DNA of 64,000 bases from Hypericibacter adhaerens. GTDB lineage: Bacteria; Pseudomonadota; Alphaproteobacteria; Dongiales; Dongiaceae. Position numbers and translations under genes: made by a program. Each line of letters opens with the position of its first letter. Position 1 is the stretch's first letter. Under the pieces are notes generated by a model that did not search any database, was not told the origin of the DNA, and saw only the letters and a list, made by a program, of their open reading frames with translations. Where the stretch lies: positions 4,623,501 through 4,687,500 of the forward strand of contig NZ_CP042582.1 in NCBI RefSeq assembly GCF_008728835.1, given 5' to 3'. Positions 52,305-59,030 of the stretch are shown piece after piece.

Positions 52305-53591
52305 ATGAACTTCATCCATGGCCGCTTCGCCTCGAAGCGCGAGGCCCTGTCGAAGTCGGCGGCCTACTGGAATCCCGCCAAGACGCAGTTCTGGCAGGAT
52401 GTCGGCATCGATTTCATCATCGATCGCCGCGAGGGCTATTTCCTCTACGACTATTCGGGCAAACGCCTCATCGACCTGCATCTGAATGGCGGCAATTTCA
52501 ACCTCGGGCACCTCAATCCCGAGCTGGTCGAGACCCTCAAGGAGGGGCTCAATCATTTCGACATGGGCAATCATCATTTCCCGAGCCTCTGCCGTACCGC
52601 GCTGGCCGAGGCCCTGCATGAGGCAAGCCCCGACTCGCTGATCTACACCGTCTATGGCGCCAGCGGCAGCGAGGCCTCCGACATCGCGATCAAGAGCGCG
52701 CGCTATGCGACCGGGCGGCGCAAAATCGTCTCGGCCTTCAAGTCCTATCACGGCAGCACGGGCCTCTCGGTCTGTGCCGGCGACGAGCGGTTCACCGGGC
52801 GCTTCCTGATCGCGCGGCCCGAGGAATTCGTCAACGTGCCCTTCAACGATCTGGGCGCGATGGAGCGGGCCCTCGCCGGAGGAGACGTGGCGGCCGTCAT
52901 CCTCGAAACCATTCCGGCCACCTATGGCTTCCTCATGCCGCATGAAGACTATCTGCCCGGCGTGAAGGCGCTCTGCGAGCGCCATGGCGCGCTCTATATC
53001 GCCGACGAGGTCCAGGCCGGGATGATGCGGACAGGCGAGATGTGGGCCGCCGTCAAATGTGGCGTCGTGCCCGATATCATCGTCGTCGCCAAGGGCATCG
53101 GTGGCGGCATCTTCCCGCTCGGCTGCGCGATCATGAACGAGCGCGCGGGTGGCTGGCTCAAGGAAGACGGCTTCGCCCATATCTCGACCGGCGGTGGCTC
53201 GGAGATCGCTTGCGTGGTCGCCTTGAAGGTGCTGGAGATCACCCAGCGGCCCGAGGTCAGGGCGAACATACGGGCGCGGGCCGCCCAGTTCCGCACCGGC
53301 CTCGACGAGATCCGCGTCCGCCATCCCGATTTCTTCACCGGCATCCGCCAGAATGGCCTGATCTTCGGCCTGGAGTTTCCGCGGCCCAAGGGCGCCAATC
53401 CCGTCATGCGGTCGCTCTACCGCAACGGGATATGGGCGATCTTCTCGACTTTTGACCCAAGTGTCCTGCAATTCAAGCCGGGCCTCCTGGTCGACGAGGC
53501 GCTGGCCGACGAGATCCTGGCGATCATGGACCGTTCGATCGCCGAAGCACACGAGGCGGTTCGGCACGGCCGCGAGACAATCGAAGGCTGA
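52305..53591 (+). CDS. Class III aminotransferase-fold PLP enzyme
   Basis: This 428-residue PLP enzyme has the class III pattern: YGASGSEASDIAIKSAR for phosphate binding, LYIADEVQAGMMRTGEMWA, and the Schiff-base lysine Lys263 in VVAKGIGGGIFPLG. Members are omega-aminotransferases, but the same fold includes phospho-lyases acting on phosphoethanolamine and 5-phosphohydroxylysine. Because an APH-family kinase is encoded in the co-regulated importer operon, a lyase role deserves testing. It is the last gene of the flavoprotein operon and converges on the MFS gene, nine bases away. Confidence 0.87.
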   Translation: MNFIHGRFASKREALSKSAAYWNPAKTQFWQDVGIDFIIDRREGYFLYDYSGKRLIDLHLNGGNFNLGHLNPELVETLKEGLNHFDMGNHHFPSLCRTALAEALHEASPDSLIYTVYGASGSEASDIAIKSARYATGRRKIVSAFKSYHGSTGLSVCAGDERFTGRFLIARPEEFVNVPFNDLGAMERALAGGDVAAVILETIPATYGFLMPHEDYLPGVKALCERHGALYIADEVQAGMMRTGEMWAAVKCGVVPDIIVVAKGIGGGIFPLGCAIMNERAGGWLKEDGFAHISTGGGSEIACVVALKVLEITQRPEVRANIRARAAQFRTGLDEIRVRHPDFFTGIRQNGLIFGLEFPRPKGANPVMRSLYRNGIWAIFSTFDPSVLQFKPGLLVDEALADEILAIMDRSIAEAHEAVRHGRETIEG

Positions 53592-53599
53592 GGGGCCCA

Positions 53600-54871
53600 T
53601 CAAGCGGCGACAGGCGCCCGTTTGCCGCTGCGTCCGACGAAAAGCGCCATGCCGGCCGCGATCAGGCCCGTGGTGCCGGCGATGACGAAGGCTTCGAGAT
53701 AGCGGCCCTCGATCGTGCGCATCATGCCGGCGAAGAAGGTGGCCGAGGCGGCGCCGATCTGGTGGGCGGCCAGGATCCAGCCGAACATGACCGGCGCTTC
53801 CTGGTCGCCGAAGCATTCGTTCGTGAGCCGCAGGGTCGGCGGCACGGTCGCGATCCAGTCGAGCCCGTAGAAGATTGCGAAGATCGAGAGGCCGTAGAAC
53901 GAAAAATCGGCATAGGGCAGGTAGATCAGCGACAGGCCGCGCAGCCCGTAATACATGAAGAGCAGCTTGCGCGGGTCGAAACGGTCGGTAAGCCAGCCGG
54001 ACGCGGTCGTGCCGATCAGGTCGAACACGCCCATCATCGCCAAGAGGCTCGCCGCCTGCACCTCGGGCATGCCGTGATCCGAGCAGAGCGAGATCATATG
54101 CGTGCCTACCAGCCCGTTGGTGGTGAAGCCGCAGACGAAGAAGGTGCCGGCGAGGAGCCAGAAATTCTTGTCGCCGAGGCCGCGCACCAGGCCGCCGATC
54201 GCCGCCTCGACCACGTTGCGCTTCGGCAGGGACGGAACGACATGGCCGGGCGGCGCGCCGTAGGGGGTCAGGCCGATATCCGCAGGCTTCTCCGGCAACA
54301 GCCAGAGCACGACCGGGATGAGCGCCGCCAGGCAGAGCGCGATCGTCAGCACGACATATTGCCAGCCCGAATATTCGGCGATGGCGGCGAGGCCCGGCAG
54401 GAAGATCAGCGTGCCGGTCGCGGTGCTGGCGGTGAGCAGCCCCATGACCAGGCCGCGGTTGGTGATGAACCAGCGATTGACGATCGCGGCGCCCATGACG
54501 GCCGTGACGCAGCCGCTGCCGAGGCCGGAGAAGACGCCCCAGCTCAGGACGAGTTGCCAGGGCTCCGTCATGAAATAGCTCGAGGCCGTGGAGACGCTCA
54601 TCAGCGCCAGCGCGCCCATCAGCGTGCGCTTGATGCCGAAGCGCTGCATGATCGCGGCCGCGAAAGGCCCCACCATGCCGTAGAGGAAGATGCCGAGCGC
54701 GGCCGAGCTCGAGATCGTGGCCCGGCTCCAGCCGAAGGCGCCCTCCAGCGGCACCATCAATACGCCCGGCGCCGCGCGCAGACCGGCCGAGGCCAGGAGC
54801 GAGAGGAAAATGACCCCGACCACGATGAACGCATATCGCTGGCCGAAGGGACGCGGCAGGGCTATACTCAT
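53600..54871 (-). CDS. MFS transporter, monocarboxylate-porter-like
   Basis: This 423-residue protein has 12 hydrophobic helices. The pattern APGVLMVPLEGAFGWSRATISSS, then FGIKRTLMGALALMSVST, matches the OxlT/monocarboxylate-porter branch of the major facilitator superfamily. The second half has SGWLTDRFDPRKLLFMYYGLRG. Substrate likely a small organic acid, unproven. The ATG at 54871 directly abuts an inverted operator and has no ribosome-binding sequence, so the mRNA may be leaderless or nearly so. It is divergent from the TetR gene, which probably represses it. Confidence 0.87.
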   Translation of the reverse strand: MSIALPRPFGQRYAFIVVGVIFLSLLASAGLRAAPGVLMVPLEGAFGWSRATISSSAALGIFLYGMVGPFAAAIMQRFGIKRTLMGALALMSVSTASSYFMTEPWQLVLSWGVFSGLGSGCVTAVMGAAIVNRWFITNRGLVMGLLTASTATGTLIFLPGLAAIAEYSGWQYVVLTIALCLAALIPVVLWLLPEKPADIGLTPYGAPPGHVVPSLPKRNVVEAAIGGLVRGLGDKNFWLLAGTFFVCGFTTNGLVGTHMISLCSDHGMPEVQAASLLAMMGVFDLIGTTASGWLTDRFDPRKLLFMYYGLRGLSLIYLPYADFSFYGLSIFAIFYGLDWIATVPPTLRLTNECFGDQEAPVMFGWILAAHQIGAASATFFAGMMRTIEGRYLEAFVIAGTTGLIAAGMALFVGRSGKRAPVAA

Positions 54872-54924
54872 GTTACCGATCGGTACGGGTTGACGGCTGG
54901 TTATACGTACCGATCGGTAACATG
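54869..54924. promoter_or_regulatory. Mirrored pair of 19-base TetR operators
   Basis: The 19 bases at 54869-54887 (CATGTTACCGATCGGTACG) are repeated as an exact reverse complement at 54906-54924. Each copy holds the near-palindrome TACCGATCGGTA, typical of TetR-family operators; centres are about 37 bases apart. Between them TTATAC (54901-54906) on the plus strand and GTATAA in the opposite sense could serve as overlapping divergent -10 elements. One copy touches the MFS start codon, so binding would block both promoters. Confidence 0.75.
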
Positions 54925-54934
54925 GTCAAGCCCC

Positions 54935-55573
54935 TTGTCGCGCACGACGAAGAAAACCAGGAAAACCGCCCGCTCCCGGACCACCCCTGCCGCGGAGACC
55001 CCGCCCTTGCGCGCCGTCGACCGGATTCGCCAGAGCGCCCGCGAGCTGTTCTACCGCGAGGGCATCCGCGCGGTGGGCGTCGAGGAGATCGTGACCCAGG
55101 CCGGCGTGACCAAGCCCAGCCTCTATCGCAGCTTCCCCTCCAAGGACGAGCTGGCGGCCGACTATCTGCGCGGCTACGAGGCCGAATTCTGGCGCCGCTT
55201 CGATGCGGCGGTGGCGGCCCATCCCGGCAATCCGCGCGCGCAGATCCTGGCCTATCTGAAGGTGCTCGGCGAGCGCGCGACCCAGTCGGGTTATCGCGGC
55301 TGCGGGCTCACCAACGCCGCGATCGAATATCCCGACCGCAGCCACCCGGCACGCTCCGTCTCCGACCCGCATAAGCGCGAGCTGCGCCGCCGCCTGACAG
55401 AGATGGCGGAAGCCATGGGAGCCGTCCGGCCTGCGGTCCTGGCGGACGGGCTGCTGTTGCTGATCGAGGGCACCTTCGCCTCGAGCCAGATCTTCGGCCC
55501 GGGGGGCCCGGGCGGTTCGGTCGCGGCAGCGGCCGACGCGCTGATCGAGGCAAGCCTGAGGAAAACAGGCTAG
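54935..55573 (+). CDS. TetR/AcrR-family transcriptional regulator, non-ATG start
   Basis: The frame gives a 212-residue TetR protein if it starts at TTG 54935: SRTTKKTRKTARS, then the helix-turn-helix AVGVEEIVTQAGVTKPSLYRSF at about residues 50-71, and an effector domain with GYRGCGLTNAAIEYPDRSHPA. No ATG is in frame. An ATG at 54922, exactly at the end of the operator and mirroring the MFS start, is one base out of frame; losing one C from the run of four at 54931-54934 would put it in frame. So the true start is either TTG or that ATG with a sequence or mutation difference. It is divergent from the MFS gene. Confidence 0.78.
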   Translation: MSRTTKKTRKTARSRTTPAAETPPLRAVDRIRQSARELFYREGIRAVGVEEIVTQAGVTKPSLYRSFPSKDELAADYLRGYEAEFWRRFDAAVAAHPGNPRAQILAYLKVLGERATQSGYRGCGLTNAAIEYPDRSHPARSVSDPHKRELRRRLTEMAEAMGAVRPAVLADGLLLLIEGTFASSQIFGPGGPGGSVAAAADALIEASLRKTG

Positions 55574-55629
55574 ACTGGCGGGAGCCCTCGCCAGTGCCGG
55601 CTGGCCCGGGGGCCACAGGGGCGGCTTCG

Positions 55630-56586
55630 ATGTTCAGCCTGAGAACCCACGCGATCATCAGCGGCGCGCTGTTCGCCGCGATGATCCTCTTCGCGATCGG
55701 CGGCAATATCGTCACGGGCGGACGGCCGCTCAAGGACCCGACCCTCATGCTGGGGGCGAAGATCCTGATCTTCGGCCTGTTCCTGGCCTTCGGCTTCTCC
55801 GTCATCCCGCTGCTGCTGAAGATCTTCCTGGCGGGACAAGGCGCCATCGGCAACAGCGAGGTGGGGCTGGTCAAGACGCTGGCCGCGCATCAAACGGCCG
55901 TCGTCTGGGTGATCTGGGGGATCTTCATCGCCGGGCTGGCCCTGGCGATCCCGGCCGCGATCAATGACGATTTCTTCGGGCCCGAGGCGGCCCGATCGTT
56001 GCGCGCGCTCCTGCGCGGCGGCTCCAAGGGCGTGCTCGTCGCCGCCCCGGGCATGACCACCGAGGAGATCGTCAGGCAATCGAGCCTCAAGGTGAATGTG
56101 CTCGAGAACCCGTCGGGCCCGGGCACGCCGATCGCCGATGGCGTGGTGTTCGATTTCCAGATCCCCGGCGGCGCCATCACGCTCAAGGGCTGCCGCTACT
56201 ATTTCATCAGCTTCGACAGCAACGATCGGGCCCATGTCCAGGGCATCTCGATCGGCACCTCGCCCGACAAGATGAGCGTCGCCGAGATCGATGCGCTCGA
56301 CGAAGACCTGCGCGCGCGGCTCGAAGCCGACGGCTGGCGGGCCGGCCACGAGGTCTACAAGGACGAGCAGGACCGGCAGCTCCATGGCGGCGCCACGCAG
56401 GGCCCCGACGGCTATACCTGGCTCAAGGGCGATACGATCCTGGACATCGAGCGCAAGCGCATGGACGATCCCGTCCCCGGCGAGGATGCCGCCACCGCCG
56501 GCCAGTGGATCCAGTTCATCGAGCTCTGGGCGCGCCAGACCTATCCCTATATCGAGCGCTACGAGTTCGCTCCGCCCAGCCCATGA
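55630..56586 (+). CDS. Membrane-anchored protein of unknown function
   Basis: I do not recognise this 318-residue protein. Three hydrophobic helices lie in the first 115 residues (IISGALFAAMILFAIGGNI, LGAKILIFGLFLAFGFSVI, VVWVIWGIFIAGLALAIP). A soluble domain of about 200 residues follows, with YYFISFDSNDRAHVQGISIG and GYTWLKGDTILDIERKRM. The soluble part is acidic and lacks obvious catalytic motifs. The chosen ATG at 55630 is where hydrophobic homology-like sequence begins; an in-frame ATG at 55594 is less likely. It lies 56 bases after the TetR gene and could be read from the same promoter. Confidence 0.6.
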   Translation: MFSLRTHAIISGALFAAMILFAIGGNIVTGGRPLKDPTLMLGAKILIFGLFLAFGFSVIPLLLKIFLAGQGAIGNSEVGLVKTLAAHQTAVVWVIWGIFIAGLALAIPAAINDDFFGPEAARSLRALLRGGSKGVLVAAPGMTTEEIVRQSSLKVNVLENPSGPGTPIADGVVFDFQIPGGAITLKGCRYYFISFDSNDRAHVQGISIGTSPDKMSVAEIDALDEDLRARLEADGWRAGHEVYKDEQDRQLHGGATQGPDGYTWLKGDTILDIERKRMDDPVPGEDAATAGQWIQFIELWARQTYPYIERYEFAPPSP

Positions 56587-56632
56587 GTTCGACCCCGCCC
56601 ATCAACAATCCCGAACAACGGTGAACCGCCCC

Positions 56633-57148
56633 ATGACCATCTCGATGTACCAGGCCTCCGTGCCTGTCTTCCTGCATACGCTCGACGCGCTGGCCGCCAT
56701 CCTCAGGAAGACAGCCGCCCATGCCAGCATGCGCAAGATCGAGCCCGCCGTGCTGCTCGGCATGCGGCTCTATCCCGATATGTTCCCCTTCACGCGCCAG
56801 GTGCAGATCGCGGCCGATTTCGCGAAGGGCGTCCCGGCGCGGCTCGCCGGCGTCGAGGTGCCGAAATATCCCGACGAGGAGGCAAGCTTCGAGGCACTGG
56901 AGCAGCGTATCGCCAAGACCTCAGCCTTCATCAAGACGCTGACCCCCGCCCAGATCGACGGTTCGGAGGGCCGGGAGATCACGATCCCGATCGGCGGCCA
57001 GCCGCGCACCTTCAAGGGCCAGCCCTACCTGCTCCATTTCGCGCTGCCGAACTTCTTCTTCCACGCGAGCACGGCCTACGACATCCTGCGCCATGCCGGC
57101 GTGGAACTGGGCAAGCGCGATTTCATCGGCGGCTTCAAGACCGAATAG
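56633..57148 (+). CDS. DUF1993-family protein
   Basis: This 171-residue protein matches the DUF1993 pattern: an opening SMYQASVPVFLHTLDALAAIL, then MRLYPDMFPFTRQVQIAADFAKG, and a late segment HFALPNFFFHASTAYDILRHAGV. The His/Phe-rich helix PNFFFHASTAYDILR suggests a DinB-like four-helix fold, common to this group, but no biochemical role is known to me. The ATG at 56633 follows GGTGA. It lies 46 bases after the membrane protein gene and is followed by a strong terminator. Confidence 0.72.
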   Translation: MTISMYQASVPVFLHTLDALAAILRKTAAHASMRKIEPAVLLGMRLYPDMFPFTRQVQIAADFAKGVPARLAGVEVPKYPDEEASFEALEQRIAKTSAFIKTLTPAQIDGSEGREITIPIGGQPRTFKGQPYLLHFALPNFFFHASTAYDILRHAGVELGKRDFIGGFKTE

Positions 57149-57176
57149 GCCGGCTTCTTCAGCCGGGCATGAAAGA

Positions 57177-57201
57177 GGCTCCGCGTCGGCGACGCGGAGC
57201 C
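57177..57201 (+). terminator. Rho-independent terminator after the DUF1993 gene
   Basis: GGCTCCGCGTC (57177-57187) pairs perfectly with GACGCGGAGCC (57191-57201) around a GGC loop, followed by TTCTTC. It also lies downstream of the convergent small exported protein gene and may serve both. Confidence 0.85.
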
Positions 57202-57250
57202 TTCTTCATTCGGCGGTCGCGGGGTCGCGCCTCGAACGGGCGCGTCTCGG

Positions 57251-57646
57251 TTACTGCGACTTGGCCATGGTCATCGGCACGACCTCGCCGCGCAAGCCCG
57301 CATGGCCGGTGCCGGTCTTGCCCTGCCAGGAGACCTTGGTGCCGTTGACATCGACCTTGTAGCAGTCGTTGGCCAGGTTGCTGGGCGCGTGCCACTTGAT
57401 GCAGACATCGCCGTCGGGGTCGATCGACCAGGCGCCCTTGTCGACGCGGCCGCCGGCATCCTGGTAGCTCACCTCGCCGCCGGGCAGGAAATAGATGTTG
57501 TAGTTGACGCCCATCTGGCTCTGGCCCGAGAGCGTATTGCCCTTCATGACCTCGATGAAATTGTCGCCGCGCAGCGGCTCCGCGCTGGCCTGGGAAACCA
57601 GCAAGACAGCGGCCAGCGCCGCGCCCAGAATGGTCAGGCTCTTCAT
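57251..57646 (-). CDS. Small exported protein of unknown function
   Basis: This 131-residue protein has a clear signal peptide (LTILGAALAAVLLVSQASA, cleavage near residue 22). The mature domain of about 110 residues has GVNYNIYFLPGGEVSY, GAWSIDPDGDVCIKWH and NDCYKVDVNGTKVSWQG. Two cysteines (CIKWH and CYKV) probably form a disulfide. The alternation of short polar strands suggests a small beta-barrel, as in periplasmic proteins annotated as DUF995-like; that family link is tentative. GGAG precedes the ATG at 57646; an earlier in-frame ATG lacks a signal. It is transcribed alone or after the aldo/keto reductase gene. Confidence 0.65.
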   Translation of the reverse strand: MKSLTILGAALAAVLLVSQASAEPLRGDNFIEVMKGNTLSGQSQMGVNYNIYFLPGGEVSYQDAGGRVDKGAWSIDPDGDVCIKWHAPSNLANDCYKVDVNGTKVSWQGKTGTGHAGLRGEVVPMTMAKSQ

Positions 57647-57823
57647 GGAACTCCTTTCGGGAAATCCCGTCCGATTGCCGTCGTCAGGCACACCCGATCC
57701 CGGTAGAGGACATCGGGCGCTGCGACGGTGAACGCCGTTCCATCACGTTTCTCCCTGGCCCTCTTGTATGAAAATGGGGCGATTTTCCTGTACGCCAAGA
57801 TGCGAAAGCCGGGCGCGGCACCA

Positions 57824-57856
57824 CCTCTCCCGGCATCGCGACGATGCCGGGAGAGG
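57824..57856. terminator. Perfect 15-base hairpin with 3-base loop
   Basis: The arm at 57824-57838 (CCTCTCCCGGCATCG) is an exact inverted copy of 57842-57856 with CGA between. It lies downstream of the aldo/keto reductase gene on the minus strand. No T-run follows, so it may be a strong pause, an RNA-stability element or a short palindromic repeat. Confidence 0.6.
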
Positions 57857-57895
57857 CGCGATTCCAAAGACTTGTGTTTCAGGCCGAACCGGCGA

Positions 57896-58720
57896 TCAGG
57901 AGAAACGATCGGGATCCGGGCCGATCCGGCCGTTGGCGTCGAGCTTGGCGATTTGGGCGAGATCGGATGAATCGAGCTTGAAATCGAACAGCGCGAAATT
58001 CTCGCGGATGCGCGGCTCGTGCGTCGATTTAGGAATCGCGATCAGGCCGTTCTCCAGATGCCAGCGCAGGATGACCTGGGCCGTCGTCTTGCGGTGCTTC
58101 TTGGCGACCGCCGTCAGCGCCGGATCGTCGAGCAGCTTACCCTGCCCGAGCGGGCTCCAGGATTCGGTGGCGATGCCGTGGCGCGCATGGAACTCGCGCA
58201 TCGCCTTCTGCTGCAGGCGCGGATGGAGCTCGATCTGGTTGACCGCGGGTGTCACGCCGGTGGCGTCGATGATGCGGCTGAGATGCGGCGCCTGGAAGTT
58301 CGAGACGCCGATCGAGCGGGCGCGGCCTTCCTTCTTCAGGGTCACGAGCGCCTTCCAGCTTTCCACGAAACGGTCCTGCTTCGGCGCCGGCCAATGGATC
58401 AGGTAGAGATCCACATAATCGAGCTGCAGCCGCTTCAGGCTTTCGTCGAGCGCCTTGAGCGGTTCCGTGGCGCCCTGGCGATCGTTCCACAGCTTGGTGG
58501 TGATGAAGAGCTCCGAGCGCGCCACGCCGGCGGCTTTGATGCCCTGGCCGACGCCGCTCTCGTTGCCATAGATGGCGGCCGTGTCGATCGAGCGGTAGCC
58601 CGCGCCGATGGCGGTCTTGACGGCGGTCCCCGCCTGGTCGTCGGGCACCTGCCAGACGCCGAATCCGAGCTGCGGCATGGCCGCGCCGTCATTGAGTTTG
58701 ATGTTCGCGGGATGGCTCAT
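57896..58720 (-). CDS. Aldo/keto reductase (2,5-diketo-D-gluconate-reductase-like)
   Basis: This 274-residue NADPH-dependent reductase has the tetrad in order: Asp and Tyr in SIDTAAIYGNE, Lys in FITTKLWN and His in LYLIHWPAP. GVSNFQAPHL and the C-terminal cofactor region IPKSTHEPRIRENFALFDF are standard for the AKR5 group, which reduces diketogluconate, methylglyoxal and other small aldehydes. The gene has a divergent 310-base region upstream shared with the helicase gene. The physiological substrate cannot be read from the sequence. Confidence 0.88.
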   Translation of the reverse strand: MSHPANIKLNDGAAMPQLGFGVWQVPDDQAGTAVKTAIGAGYRSIDTAAIYGNESGVGQGIKAAGVARSELFITTKLWNDRQGATEPLKALDESLKRLQLDYVDLYLIHWPAPKQDRFVESWKALVTLKKEGRARSIGVSNFQAPHLSRIIDATGVTPAVNQIELHPRLQQKAMREFHARHGIATESWSPLGQGKLLDDPALTAVAKKHRKTTAQVILRWHLENGLIAIPKSTHEPRIRENFALFDFKLDSSDLAQIAKLDANGRIGPDPDRFS

Positions 58721-59030
58721 GATGAAATACCCTTCGGAAGCTCGTGATGAAAGAATCCCCGGCGAAGATATAGGGCGGCGACGGCCATTCCGGTCCCCGG
58801 TCCAAGCGGGGCTGCCTTGCGCCCGGGCGATAGGCTCCAGCCTTTCCGTTTATCCACGTTCGGCGACGGGCGAAGCCCGGGCAGCGGGGCCGGCATAGCC
58901 CTGCCACGCCCGGACCCGATGTTGATATTATGGCCTGCGCTCCCCTTATCTAGAGGGCCGCAATGCCCTGTTTTGGGGCCATTTCCGCTCGAAAATCCGC
59001 CCGCCGCCGCGTCTCGGGAACCCGCCGTCC
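58721..59030. other. Divergent intergenic region between aldo/keto reductase and Lhr genes
   Basis: This 310-base stretch carries no gene I can support. An AT-rich patch near 58920-58932 (TTGATATTATGG) could be the -10 region of the helicase gene. No operator-like palindrome or recognisable RNA element stands out. Confidence 0.3.

Noticed and set aside
54922..55374. 150-codon frame from the ATG at 54922
   Set aside because: Its translation is an Arg/Pro/Gly-rich shadow of the TetR gene; the helix-turn-helix lies in the frame starting at TTG 54935.
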